NCBI RefSeq assembly: GCF_000346485.2
Contig: NZ_KQ976354.1
Span: forward strand, 558,001 to 622,000
Direction: 5' to 3'
DNA from: Scytonema hofmannii PCC 7110
GTDB taxonomy: Bacteria; Cyanobacteriota; Cyanobacteriia; Cyanobacteriales; Nostocaceae
Length of the DNA stretch: 64,000 nucleotides
Under the pieces are notes generated by a model. It had not been told where the DNA came from, ran no database searches, and worked only from the letters and a program-made list of their open reading frames with translations. The position numbers and the translations under genes are program-made. Below, one piece after another: positions 1-8,584 of the stretch (its first letter is position 1; each line of letters opens with the position of its first letter).

Positions 1-1554
1 CCGGATGGATTTTTGTTCGAGAACATCCTCTAGGTCTTCTGGGAAGAATATCTGCTCTAGAGGAACATTCACGCTCTGAAGCTTAACTCTAAGAATTGCT
101 TTGAGTTCTTTAATATCTGGTGTTTGTAGATGAATTTGGTACTGTGATACCCGACCAATAATGGAGTTGTCAAAACTAGTCTTAAACTGTTCCCAGCGAT
201 CGGGAAAGATATTGAGGATAATCAAGCTATTAGGAACATGAGTGAAAATCTCCTTAATAGTTTCCCCAAAATTCAGCAATATCTCGCGATTATGAGGAAG
301 TCCCAATCCTTCAAGCTGATCGAAGATGATAATTAAAGGTTCATCAAGAATAGATAGTTTACCCAGAACCGAAATAGCTTCTAAAGAAAATGCTTCTTGG
401 CTAAGGTTTTCCCCCCAGTTCGGTAGACCAACTTTTTCTGCCTCATCATCTGATAAAATCTGATCTGCCAGCCAACGAGTCGCAATATCTTTTCGTCGAG
501 GATCGGTGTAGCTACAATACTTGATAATTCCCTTGAGGATCGAAGTTGCAAAACCTCCAGCAGAGTAGTACTTAACCCACCATTCATTGAATCGTTTCTC
601 AATGTGCTGCCAGTAATCTCGCTTGCGCTGAGTTCCTTCTCCTCCCAGGGCATCTGTATTTTTATAATTGAATGCCTTAAGAATTTCCTGGTCTTTATTG
701 GTAAGACTTGGGAGAGTAGCAACAATTTTATGAAAGCTATTAACAATTAAATAGTCTAACTGGGTAAATGTTCCAACTCGCTCGACTAAAGACTCCAAAA
801 TCCGACTGTAAATATGGTACAGCACTGACTTAGGATGGTTGGGTTGACGGATAAAAAGCAGTCGGTTCTTAGATAATCGCGCTTGGGCTAATCTCATCAT
901 CAGATGAGTTTTACCTGAGCCAGGTTCTCCAATCACGACTACCCCTTTACTCTGACGGTTTGAGTCTAGTTTGATATCGGTCAGTATTGACTCAAGGGTA
1001 ACAAACTCTTGGTGATAGGTATCGGGGGAATCAGGATGATTTTGAAAGGGGGTGTCAACTCGACTACTACTAAAGGGATTGGGCTTCTGTTTTAATTGCT
1101 CCATCATTAACTGGCGATAAAGGTAATAGGTAAATTCAGCATCATACCGGGCAGCATGAGCCATATCTCGGATAAAATAGCGGTTATTAACCCGTAAATT
1201 TAAATATTTACTTAGGTACTCCAAAGAGTAACTTTCTAGGCCCAACCAGTAATTTTTTGCTCTTACCCAAGTACACTCAAACTCTAGGTTGGGCAAATTC
1301 AAACCAACTTTACGGAAACTGGACTGGAGTACTTCCATATCATGCTGAGCATAATGGCAAACTATTTTCTTACCCCGAACAATAGCTAGAAATTCACTCA
1401 GCAGAGTTGTGAGACTTTTGAGGTTAGGCAAATGAAAAGCGTTATTGGGATGATTTCTAGAAAACGCTTCATAAATCACGCGTCCTTGACTATCCACGAT
1501 CGCCAGTTCGCTTAATTCTGGGTTGCCTTCAGTATCAAGAACGACAAAGTCCAT
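1..1554 (-). CDS. DEDDh 3'-5' exonuclease fused to P-loop ATPase (partial, C-terminus outside window)
   Basis: The reading frame is open from the ATG at 1554 to the window edge, so at least 518 residues are present and the C-terminus is missing. Residues 1-160 look like a DnaQ-like DEDDh exonuclease: Asp7 and Glu9 in VVLDTEGN, an HYAQHD motif near residue 70, and an HAARYDAEFT motif that fits ExoIII. Around residue 209 comes a Walker A motif, GEPGSGKT, and near residue 407 a Walker B-like LIIIFDQLE, so the second half is an AAA+/STAND-like ATPase. The known family role of DEDDh domains is trimming DNA or RNA 3' ends. Coupling to an ATPase suggests a nucleic-acid surveillance or defence protein, which is inference. 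The frame, both domain motifs and the start are seen directly. No neighbour is in an obvious operon with it. Confidence 0.85.
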   Translation of the reverse strand, partial: MDFVVLDTEGNPELSELAIVDSQGRVIYEAFSRNHPNNAFHLPNLKSLTTLLSEFLAIVRGKKIVCHYAQHDMEVLQSSFRKVGLNLPNLEFECTWVRAKNYWLGLESYSLEYLSKYLNLRVNNRYFIRDMAHAARYDAEFTYYLYRQLMMEQLKQKPNPFSSSRVDTPFQNHPDSPDTYHQEFVTLESILTDIKLDSNRQSKGVVVIGEPGSGKTHLMMRLAQARLSKNRLLFIRQPNHPKSVLYHIYSRILESLVERVGTFTQLDYLIVNSFHKIVATLPSLTNKDQEILKAFNYKNTDALGGEGTQRKRDYWQHIEKRFNEWWVKYYSAGGFATSILKGIIKYCSYTDPRRKDIATRWLADQILSDDEAEKVGLPNWGENLSQEAFSLEAISVLGKLSILDEPLIIIFDQLEGLGLPHNREILLNFGETIKEIFTHVPNSLIILNIFPDRWEQFKTSFDNSIIGRVSQYQIHLQTPDIKELKAILRVKLQSVNVPLEQIFFPEDLEDVLEQKSIR

Positions 1555-1873
1555 CTCACCCCAACTCGTGCTTTTGCGATCTCTTCACTAATGTCAAGTA
1601 AGAACATATGTTTTACTTGGCAAGTATTATGTTATTTTATACATTTTAGATACACTTGCGCTTAACTGTAATCCGGAAAAATACAGAGAAATTTTTTTAC
1701 TCATGGAGTACATTAGTACTTAATTGAATTGAAAATTATATTAGAGAAAATTTTAACCAGATCTGTTGTGCAATGTACCGAAGATAGCTTTTACAGAATT
1801 CCGACCAAGTTATGTGCCATTGTGGTGTAAAATTAGGATACATTCAAGCTAGGAACAATTGGACTGGAAAATT
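1555..1873. other. Intergenic region between divergent genes
   Basis: This AT-rich gap separates the - strand exonuclease-ATPase gene from the + strand cysH gene, so it should hold both promoters. I see no RNA gene or long repeat in it. No promoter could be assigned with confidence. Confidence 0.5.
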
Positions 1874-2593
1874 ATGACCACTGCGTTTAGACCCCAAAGT
1901 ACCACTCTCGACTTGGACAAGTTAAATGAAAGATTTGAGACTGCCCATCCAAGAGAAATACTGGCATGGTCTGTGCAAAATAACCTCACTGGACTGGTGC
2001 AAACCAGTGCTTTCAACGTCGATGACATAATTATTACCGATATTCTGTATCGAGAACTCAAGCATCCAGTCCCTGTTATCTTCCTGGATACCCTGTACCA
2101 CTTCCCACAAACACTAGAACTTGTTGCCAAAGCGAAAGACATCTACAACCTGGATTTAAAAGTTTACAAAACTCCTGATGTAGACAGTCGCGAAGCCTTT
2201 GTCGCCAAATATGGGGAAGCACTTTGGGATAAAGATATTGCTAAATTCCATGAAGTTACCAAGATAGAGCCTTTGCAAAGAGGTCTGTCTGAACTTAACA
2301 CCATTGCTTGGATTACCGGACGCCGTCGCGATCAAGCTGTCACCCGTGCCAATATGCCCATCTTTGAATTGGATGGTAACAAGCGCCTGAAGATAAATCC
2401 TCTAGCCAATTGGACACGCCAGTTATCTTGGGAATACGTTACCGAACATGGTGTTATTTATAACCCTTTACATGACCAAGGGTATCCAAGCATTGGTGAT
2501 GAGCCTATTACAACCCGAGTCGCTGATGGTGAAGATGAGCGTGCTGGACGCTGGCGGGGAACTGGTAAAACAGAGTGTGGAATTCATATTTAA
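1874..2593 (+). CDS. cysH: Phosphoadenylyl-sulfate (PAPS) reductase
   Basis: This enzyme reduces PAPS to sulfite with thioredoxin in cytosolic assimilatory sulfate reduction. The protein (about 239 aa) has the adenine-nucleotide alpha-hydrolase core, with FLDTLYHFPQT near residue 75 and WITGRRRDQ near 150, and ends in KTECGIH, which carries the catalytic cysteine. The cysteine pairs that bind the 4Fe-4S cluster in APS reductases are absent (the site reads TKIEPLQ with no preceding CC), so PAPS is the likely substrate. I chose the ATG at 1874. A TTG at 1859 in the same frame adds five residues but sits only 3 nt from the nearest purine-rich stretch. A rho-independent terminator follows the gene. 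Confidence 0.95.
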   Translation: MTTAFRPQSTTLDLDKLNERFETAHPREILAWSVQNNLTGLVQTSAFNVDDIIITDILYRELKHPVPVIFLDTLYHFPQTLELVAKAKDIYNLDLKVYKTPDVDSREAFVAKYGEALWDKDIAKFHEVTKIEPLQRGLSELNTIAWITGRRRDQAVTRANMPIFELDGNKRLKINPLANWTRQLSWEYVTEHGVIYNPLHDQGYPSIGDEPITTRVADGEDERAGRWRGTGKTECGIHI

Positions 2594-2646
2594 TCAGATT
2601 CCAAAGAATCCCATCCCTTTAAAAGGGATGTAGGAATTCTATAAGT

Positions 2647-2689
2647 CCTCAATCGGGTGGAACTGCCATCAATTGAGGGCTCGTTTTTT
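2647..2689 (+). terminator. Rho-independent terminator after cysH
   Basis: Inverted arms cctcaat (2647-2653) and attgagg (2672-2678) are followed within a few bases by a run of six T (2684-2689). A second hairpin, catccctt/aagggatg at 2612-2630, lies just upstream. Both fit the end of the cysH transcript. Confidence 0.7.
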
Positions 2690-2795
2690 GTTAGGTACAA
2701 ACACTATTTTGAGGAGCATCCCAAATGTGCAAAATGGTCTCAGAATAGTATTCTGGGGCTATACAAACAAAGCCTGACTACCCAGGCTAAGATGA

Positions 2796-2842
2796 GTCCG
2801 CGTAGGCGGACGAGCGTTTGTGTAGCCGCGAATTTTATTCGC
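2796..2842. repeat. Two-hairpin cyanobacterial intergenic repeat
   Basis: Two adjacent perfect hairpins occur just before the next gene. One is gtccgc-gtag-gcggac at 2796-2811 and the other gcgaat-ttt-attcgc at 2828-2842. The pattern resembles dispersed repeats of filamentous cyanobacteria. It ends about 10 bases before the ATG at 2853, so it would sit in the 5' leader of that gene. Confidence 0.65.
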
Positions 2843-2852
2843 AAGGTATTTT

Positions 2853-3668
2853 ATGAACCTCAAGCAATTGGCTCCTATTTTTGCTATTTATTTGCTGACT
2901 TGCCCAATTTGGTTACATAACCCCGCAACTGCTCAGCAACAAGATATCAAACTCATACCCTTTTTTGATAATGAAAACAATCCCGTACCTGTGGACTATC
3001 CTCAAGAGCAACAGCTAGATATTTCCCCTCCACCTCCTCAATTGAATTCCTTCGACAAAGCTGTATTAAACGTTTGTGGTCCTATAGGTACTAGAGTTAG
3101 CCCTAATAAATTTAGGAGATTGCTGTCATCTTATCCAGATGTATTGCAAAAACTTCAGCAAGTGACTAAGGGAGAATTGCGTCCCGGACGCAAGGAAAAA
3201 GCACAATTTTTAGAAGATTTAACAGAAATTTGGTTTAAGAATCGCGGATTTGAACACATTTTTTGTGGAGAAATATATAACGCTAATGATATCGGTGGCT
3301 TACATTTTTATGGCAGATATTTAGAATTACAAAATCTGGGAATTGGCGGACGCTTTGTCAGTGATAAAACTCGTGAGGAAGTTGTTCCTGGTGTTATATA
3401 TACATTAGGAGTGGTCATCAAGCAAGGTAACCGAATAGTGACAGATGTGATTAAAGGATACGGTTATCTGAGTAACGCTCAAGAAATGCTTTTAGATGTC
3501 ACAAAAGTCTTTAAACTTCAAAGAGAAACTGACGGAGCCTGTATATATAATGCACGAGACCAAGAGACTGGAAAAACTTTCCCTACAGTCTTTGTCAGGA
3601 AGGAAAAAGCAATAATTACGTATTATCCCGATGCGACTCCTAGTGGTGAAAAATGTAAAGATTCTTAA
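2853..3668 (+). CDS. Secreted protein of unknown function
   Basis: A 271-residue protein starting with a clear Sec signal peptide: Lys4, a hydrophobic core LAPIFAIYLLTC, and a likely cut after ATA near residue 27. After a proline-rich stretch (residues 50-65) comes a mixed alpha/beta region without a motif I recognise. Cysteines at about residues 74, 133 and 229 could form disulfides. The protein is probably periplasmic or exported. The start at 2853 is fixed by the signal peptide and lies directly after a two-hairpin repeat. No functional assignment is offered. Confidence 0.7.
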   Translation: MNLKQLAPIFAIYLLTCPIWLHNPATAQQQDIKLIPFFDNENNPVPVDYPQEQQLDISPPPPQLNSFDKAVLNVCGPIGTRVSPNKFRRLLSSYPDVLQKLQQVTKGELRPGRKEKAQFLEDLTEIWFKNRGFEHIFCGEIYNANDIGGLHFYGRYLELQNLGIGGRFVSDKTREEVVPGVIYTLGVVIKQGNRIVTDVIKGYGYLSNAQEMLLDVTKVFKLQRETDGACIYNARDQETGKTFPTVFVRKEKAIITYYPDATPSGEKCKDS

Positions 3669-4062
3669 TGATTCAGCTTTTTAACTAAAAGTTAAATCAC
3701 AGGCAATCAGTAGTTAACAATGAACGCTCAATGTGGGATTGTCTACCAAGGAAGAAACAAGAAAATAGATGTCCTTTGTACTTCTAAGTGTAGTAGGGGG
3801 ATCTATACTACTTACAGGAAGGTTGCATTTTTAAGAAGTAGTAGCAACGGATGACAACCGGGTGTAGCGGATAAATTATCTGTGGGAGTTACAGATGAAT
3901 TATTGGCTACATTCTTTTAAGAGATGAGCGTCTTACCTGTCTATATAATGGGCAGGCGAGGACGCCCGCCCCACAAGATATGTATTTAATACATCTTGGA
4001 TTTCCAGGAACAATCATGTTTGGTATGCTGAAGGTCTAGACTAACTTTTATGCTAACTGTCT
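3669..4062. other. Intergenic region upstream of chlD with GC-rich repeat
   Basis: This 394-bp gap carries a GC-rich imperfect hairpin at 3950-3974 (gggcaggcg...cgcccgcccc followed by acaa). Related GC-rich sequence occurs at 8281-8340 and, in altered form, inside chlD. The rest is AT-rich leader, presumably with the chlD promoter. No further gene is visible. Confidence 0.5.
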
Positions 4063-6237
4063 ATGCCCGCGCCTACCATTAACCCTCTCAGTACAGCCTT
4101 TCCCTTGACAGCTGTTGTTGGTCAAGAAGCAATCAAGATAGCCCTGCTGTTAGCTGCAGTCGATCCGGGTTTGGGAGGTGTAGCGATCGCAGGTCGTCGC
4201 GGTACGGCAAAATCAGTTATGGCACGTGCCATCCACGCCTTACTCCCACCGATTGAAGTTGTTAAGGGTTCTATCAGCAATTGCGATCCCAATCATCCAG
4301 AAGAATGGGATGACAAAATTTTAGAAACCCTTGTAGGACAGGCATCCTGCCTGTCAGTAGAAGAGGGCAGGCAGGATGCCCACCCCACAATAGAAGAAGA
4401 TGCCCACCCCACAATAGAAGAAGATGCCCACCCCACAATAGAAGAAGATGCCCAATCCGCAACAGTAGAAACAGAAATCATAAGCGCTCCTTTTATCCAA
4501 ATTCCTTTGGGAGTAACAGAGGACAGACTTTTAGGTTCTGTGGATGTAGAAGAATCTGTGAAACAAGGCGATACTGTTTTTCAACCTGGGTTGCTTGCCC
4601 AAGCAAATCGAGGCGTTCTTTACGTGGATGAAATTAACTTATTAGATGACCAAATCTCAAATCAGCTTCTCACAGTTTTATCTGAGGGACGCAACCAGAT
4701 AGAACGGGAGGGCATTAGTTTTCAGCATCCCTGCAAGTCCTTATTCATCGCCACCTATAACCCAGAGGGAGGTACTCTGCGGGAACACTTACTTGATAGA
4801 ATTGCGATCGCTCTTTCTGCTGATGGTGTCCTTGGTTTAGATGACAGAGTCCAAGCAGTCGAAAAAGCAATTTCCTACTCCCAATCACCTCAAGAATTTC
4901 TCAAACAGTACAGCGAAGATCTAGACGCCCTCAAAACCCAAATTATCTTGGCACGGGAATGGTTAAAAGAAGTTACCATCACTCACAAACAAATTGGTTA
5001 CTTAGTAGAAGAAGCAGTACGTGGAGGAGTTCAGGGACATCGTGCTGAAATATTTGCCGTGCGAGTTGCCAAAGCATCTGCGGCTTTAGATGGACGCACG
5101 CAAGTCACTGCTGAAGATTTGCGGCGTGCGGTAGAACTCGTGATAGTTCCACGGGCGACTATTGTACAAACACCTCCACCCGAAGAACCACCGCCACCAC
5201 CTCCACCACCTCAAAATCAGGAAGAACCTCAAGATGATTCCGAACAAGAACAAGAGGAACAGGAAGAGCAAGAGGAAGAAAACCAAGAACAGCCAGAACA
5301 AGAACCACCAAGTGTCCCTGAAGAATTTATCTTCGATCCTGAAGGAGTGATTCTCGACTCCAGCGTGCTTTATTTTGCTCAGATGTCACAACGGCGAGGA
5401 AAATCTGGCAGCCGCAGCTTAATTTTTTCAGAAGATCGGGGACGATACATCAAACCGATGTTGCCCAAAGGGAAAGTCCGGCGCATCGCTGTAGATGCCA
5501 CTCTCCGATCTGCAGCCCCGTATCAGAAAGCAAGAAGTCAGAGGTATGAGAGTTTGTCTACCCCCCACTCCCCCAAAAAGCGAGTATTTGTAGAGCAAAG
5601 TGATATCCGCTCAAAGCGGTTGGTGAGAAAAGCGGGTGCTCTTGTTATTTTTATTGTGGATGCTTCGGGTTCTATGGCACTCAACAGAATGCAGTCAGCC
5701 AAAGGAGCAGTGATGCAACTACTGACAGAAGCATATCAAAACCGCGACCAAGTCGCTTTGATTCCTTTCAGAGGAGAACAGGCAGAAGTTTTATTACCGC
5801 CAACTCGTTCTATTGCACTAGCACGTAACCGTCTTGAAAGATTACCATGCGGTGGTGGTTCGCCACTCGCTCATGGTTTAACTCAAGCTGTACGTGTCGG
5901 TTTAAATGCCCAAATGAGTGGTGATATCGGGCAAGTCGTGATTGTAGCGATCACCGATGGACGTGGAAATATTCCTTTGTCGCGTTCTTTGGGTGAAACC
6001 CAAGAACCAGGGCAAAAACCAGATATAAAAGCAGAGTTGTTAGACATTGCCGCTAGAATACGAGCTTTGGGAATGCAGTTATTAGTAATAGATACTGAAA
6101 GTAAATTTGTTTCTACTGGGTTTGCTAAAGAGTTAGCAAAGAATGCTGGAGGTAAATATTATCATTTGCCTAAAGCTACCGATAAAGCTATTGCTGCTAT
6201 GACAAAAGGGGCAATTGCTGATTTAAAATCTAAATAA
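4063..6237 (+). CDS. chlD: Magnesium-chelatase subunit D (ChlD) with in-frame repeat insertion
   Basis: ChlD works with ChlI and ChlH to insert Mg2+ into protoporphyrin IX, the first committed step of chlorophyll synthesis. The 724-aa protein has an N-terminal AAA+ domain with a Walker A-like AGRRGTAKS at residues 44-52, then a proline- and Glu/Gln-rich linker (about 370-423), then a von Willebrand A domain whose MIDAS motif DASGSMA starts near residue 533. The order AAA+, acidic linker, vWA is diagnostic for subunit D. An unusual tract at about residues 89-135 repeats DAHPTIEE three times plus a degenerate fourth copy. It is encoded by a GC-rich intergenic-type repeat, between conserved core segments ending EEWDDKI and resuming [11 protein letters not shown]. 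The start at 4063 precedes the conserved core. Confidence 0.95.
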   Translation: MPAPTINPLSTAFPLTAVVGQEAIKIALLLAAVDPGLGGVAIAGRRGTAKSVMARAIHALLPPIEVVKGSISNCDPNHPEEWDDKILETLVGQASCLSVEEGRQDAHPTIEEDAHPTIEEDAHPTIEEDAQSATVETEIISAPFIQIPLGVTEDRLLGSVDVEESVKQGDTVFQPGLLAQANRGVLYVDEINLLDDQISNQLLTVLSEGRNQIEREGISFQHPCKSLFIATYNPEGGTLREHLLDRIAIALSADGVLGLDDRVQAVEKAISYSQSPQEFLKQYSEDLDALKTQIILAREWLKEVTITHKQIGYLVEEAVRGGVQGHRAEIFAVRVAKASAALDGRTQVTAEDLRRAVELVIVPRATIVQTPPPEEPPPPPPPPQNQEEPQDDSEQEQEEQEEQEEENQEQPEQEPPSVPEEFIFDPEGVILDSSVLYFAQMSQRRGKSGSRSLIFSEDRGRYIKPMLPKGKVRRIAVDATLRSAAPYQKARSQRYESLSTPHSPKKRVFVEQSDIRSKRLVRKAGALVIFIVDASGSMALNRMQSAKGAVMQLLTEAYQNRDQVALIPFRGEQAEVLLPPTRSIALARNRLERLPCGGGSPLAHGLTQAVRVGLNAQMSGDIGQVVIVAITDGRGNIPLSRSLGETQEPGQKPDIKAELLDIAARIRALGMQLLVIDTESKFVSTGFAKELAKNAGGKYYHLPKATDKAIAAMTKGAIADLKSK
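4332..4470. repeat. Repeat inserted inside chlD (24-bp unit, 3 full copies plus a degenerate one)
   Basis: A 24-bp unit beginning gatgcccaccccacaa recurs at 4375-4398, 4399-4422 and 4423-4446, with a degenerate copy at 4447-4470. Just upstream, ggcatcctgcctg and caggcaggatgcc form an inverted pair (about 4340-4380). The element stays in frame and is translated. Confidence 0.9.
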
Positions 6238-6239
6238 AT

Positions 6240-6306
6240 TGGTTATTGGTTATTGGTTATTGGTTATTAGTTCAACTAACAACTAACAACTAACAACTAA
6301 CAACTA
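6240..6306. repeat. Heptameric tandem repeats between chlD and sigF
   Basis: About four copies of ttattgg are followed by several copies of aactaac, filling the gap between the convergent chlD and sigF genes. The sigF stop codon lies at the edge of the array. These are typical short tandem repeats of heterocystous cyanobacteria. Confidence 0.85.
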
Positions 6307-7089
6307 AGCACTCGTTGCCACTGCTTGTGGTTGTAACATAGTGACTAAGTCTTGAATTCCTTTTTGGAGATATCTTGTGACTGTCATTGGGCTAGTGCCA
6401 ATTTTCTTGGCTGCATCTTTACGAGATAGTTCTTTTAAGTACACCATTTCAACTGCCATGCGAGGCTTTTCTTCTAGCTTATTAATTGCTCCTTGAAGTT
6501 GTTGCTGTTCTTCTTCTAATTGTTGAAGAACGGCAGAACGAGGGCAGGTTAGTGCTTCTCCTAAGGTGATTTGGCAGTCAACGTTTTGAACTACGGTAGC
6601 ATCTAAACTTAAAGGCAATCGGTTTTGAGCAGCTAACTTGGTTTCTTGCCATTCTTGTACGGATACCTTAAGTTTGCTGGCAATTTCTGAATCTTTGGGA
6701 GGACGACCTAAAGCTATCGATAATTCTTTACGAACTTTTTGTCCTTCATTATATAGCTCTTGCCAGCGACGGGGAATTTTTAATAGGGTGCTGCGATCGC
6801 GTAAAAAGTGCAGCATCTCACCACGAATATAAGGAACAGCAAAGGAACTAAAAGCGTATCCTTGAGTTGGATCGAAGCGCTCAATAGCTCGAATTAGACC
6901 AAAATAACCAATTTGTTCTAAATCTTCATAAGGTTCATTGCATTGATGGCTGAATTTATGAGCCATCTTGCGTACCAACCCAGTATGTAACTGTACAAGC
7001 TGATTGCGAAGTTTAATGGAAGGATTTTGGTGGTACAACTGTAATAATTCTATGCCATCAAACCGGGTAGAAGACTGATTGGTTGCCAT
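6304..7089 (-). CDS. sigF: Group 3 RNA polymerase sigma factor, SigF type
   Basis: A 261-residue sigma-70 family protein with region 2 (YEDLEQIGYFGLIRAIERFD, near residue 55), region 3, and a C-terminal region 4 helix-turn-helix ending KKIGTSPMTVTRYL. The lack of region 1.1 and the SigB/F/G-like layout fit cyanobacterial SigF, which in Synechocystis drives pilus and motility genes. I chose the ATG at 7089. It has a GAGG 11 bases upstream and gives 261 aa, the family length as I recall it. The frame stays open to an ATG at 7245, which would add 52 unrelated residues. The gene converges on chlD. No anti-sigma gene is adjacent. Confidence 0.85.
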   Translation of the reverse strand: MATNQSSTRFDGIELLQLYHQNPSIKLRNQLVQLHTGLVRKMAHKFSHQCNEPYEDLEQIGYFGLIRAIERFDPTQGYAFSSFAVPYIRGEMLHFLRDRSTLLKIPRRWQELYNEGQKVRKELSIALGRPPKDSEIASKLKVSVQEWQETKLAAQNRLPLSLDATVVQNVDCQITLGEALTCPRSAVLQQLEEEQQQLQGAINKLEEKPRMAVEMVYLKELSRKDAAKKIGTSPMTVTRYLQKGIQDLVTMLQPQAVATSA

Positions 7090-7324
7090 TATAATAAATT
7101 CCTCTTTAGTAACTACTGGTTTTTGGGAAAAATAAGAATTGCGTATACGTTCTTCAAAGCTGTCATTATTTTCCTTAGGAAGCCCTTTGGAAACCATTCG
7201 TTGTTCTACTGAACTTATAAGAGACCCTACCCCGATAATCAGCATTTACACGGATTCTTTTTCCTGTGCTTCTCGATTCATGGAAACCTAGCTGATATGC
7301 GGAGAAATGTTAAATTCTGTAAAG

Positions 7325-7352
7325 AGAATAGGGAGTAGGGAGTAGGGAGTGG
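7325..7352. repeat. Heptameric tandem repeat (gggagta)
   Basis: Three to four copies of the heptad gggagta lie in the divergent gap between sigF and the membrane protein gene. A related array follows prfB at 9694. Confidence 0.75.
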
Positions 7353-7463
7353 GGGAAGAGGGATTTTCCTGTGAATGACTGTGGCTGTTAAGAGAAGCGA
7401 TCGGTAAAAATAGAAGTAAACGCAAACAGCAATTCTTAGCGAAAAAACCTCTTCCTTTGAAAT

Positions 7464-8192
7464 ATGAGCAATACCAGCAACTTCCGAGATGCCATTTCTA
7501 AGGCTAAAACTCAAGCCCTGTTAGGTCCAAATGTGATCGCCAACGCCCTACCCTACTTGGGAGGTGGATTGGTTCTCACTGCATTGGGGACGTATGGTGG
7601 ACTCGGCGTTATCCGTACTAACCCAGCGCTGTTCTTTCCCACTTTCATTGGGGCAGTAATTGTAGAATTGATTTTGTTCTTTGTTGCCCAGAATGTTGCC
7701 GAAAAAGGTAATAAGAAAGTTGCACTGCCGTTGTTGGCAACTTACAGCCTTCTATCTGGGTACACTCTCAGTGGTTTGATTTTTGTTGCACTGCGAACTC
7801 AAGGTGTAGGTATACAAGGTATTGGGATAGCAGCCCTTGGTTGTGGTGTCACCTTTATCGCAGCCCGTCAAATTGGCTCAAATCTTTCTGAGTCAGACGG
7901 TATGGCTTTAACAAGAACCATTAATTTAGGGTTAATTGCACTAGTAGTAGTCGTTGGAGTGCAATTTTTGTTTAGCTTATTTGGTGTTTACACACCTACT
8001 TGGCTGGAAATTGGGATCTCAGGTGTAGGCGTCTTGCTCTTTGTTGGCGTATCTGTGGTTGACTTCTACATCCTGCCCCGTACTTACCATGACGATCAAT
8101 ATCTACCTGCCGCTTTGTCGATGTATCTAACTTACATCAACCTCTTTATTTTCATCTTGCGATTGCTTATTGCTTTAAATAGTCGCGATTAA
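7464..8192 (+). CDS. Bax inhibitor-1/YccA-family membrane protein
   Basis: A 242-residue polytopic inner-membrane protein with about seven hydrophobic segments, starting near residue 30 (YLGGGLVLTALGTYGG). The features fit the BI-1/UPF0005 (TMBIM) family: a central LPLLATYSLLSGYTLSG segment, an acidic VDFYILPRTY loop near residue 200, and a last helix preceded by LTYINLFIFILRLL. Known bacterial members (YccA, YetJ) act in FtsH regulation or proton-sensitive calcium leak. The substrate here is unknown. The gene stands alone. The ATG at 7464 is the first in frame, with no strong Shine-Dalgarno sequence. Confidence 0.85.
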   Translation: MSNTSNFRDAISKAKTQALLGPNVIANALPYLGGGLVLTALGTYGGLGVIRTNPALFFPTFIGAVIVELILFFVAQNVAEKGNKKVALPLLATYSLLSGYTLSGLIFVALRTQGVGIQGIGIAALGCGVTFIAARQIGSNLSESDGMALTRTINLGLIALVVVVGVQFLFSLFGVYTPTWLEIGISGVGVLLFVGVSVVDFYILPRTYHDDQYLPAALSMYLTYINLFIFILRLLIALNSRD

Positions 8193-8242
8193 GTGTGAGG
8201 ATTGAGGACTGGGAACTGGGAAATTACAGAAATTTTCAAGTA

Positions 8243-8371
8243 AGGGACTTCCAAATAAAAAAATCTCCCAAAATTTCTTGTGGTGCGGGCGTCCCCGCCC
8301 GCCACTAAGCATAGGACGGGCGAGGACGCCCATCCCACAATCACCGGATAATTTATTTCTTGGAAGTCCCT
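8243..8371. repeat. MITE-like element with 12-bp terminal inverted repeats
   Basis: The ends agggacttccaa (8243-8254) and ttggaagtccct (8360-8371) are exact inverted repeats, both followed inward by AT-rich sequence. The centre holds a GC-rich imperfect hairpin (8281-8340). No coding capacity is present. A single copy of the terminal sequence recurs at 12669. Confidence 0.7.
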
Positions 8372-8385
8372 AAATAGACCACATT

Positions 8386-8415
8386 GTAGGGGCGCGGCGG
8401 CCGCCGCGCCCCTAC
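8386..8415. repeat. Perfect 30-bp GC-rich palindrome
   Basis: The half gtaggggcgcggcgg (8386-8400) is followed immediately by its exact reverse complement (8401-8415), giving a palindrome without a loop. It is probably a dispersed genomic repeat. Confidence 0.9.
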
Positions 8416-8584
8416 TTTACATAATATGGTTCAAAGAGATGAAAAACGCTGTAGTCCCCAATCCCCATAAACTTCTTAGTGGTAAAAAATACTGTGCTGG
8501 TTCAAGTGTAGGTAGAATGAAAAGGTAAACAAGTAAGAAGAGCGATCGCGTATAATCCAAAGCGATCTTTCATCAGTCAACATT

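Larger units (their letters stand above)
8193..8584. other. Repeat-rich gap upstream of prfB
   Basis: This gap contains a MITE-like element at 8243-8371, a perfect 30-bp palindrome at 8386-8415 and an AT-rich leader. No gene is visible. Confidence 0.6.

Noticed and set aside
381-746. 121-residue open frame at 381-746 on the - strand
   Set aside because: It lies in a different frame from the exonuclease-ATPase gene, whose motifs run through this stretch.
4274-4481. Open frames on the - strand opposite the chlD repeat
   Set aside because: They consist only of the repeat translated backwards and have no ribosome site.
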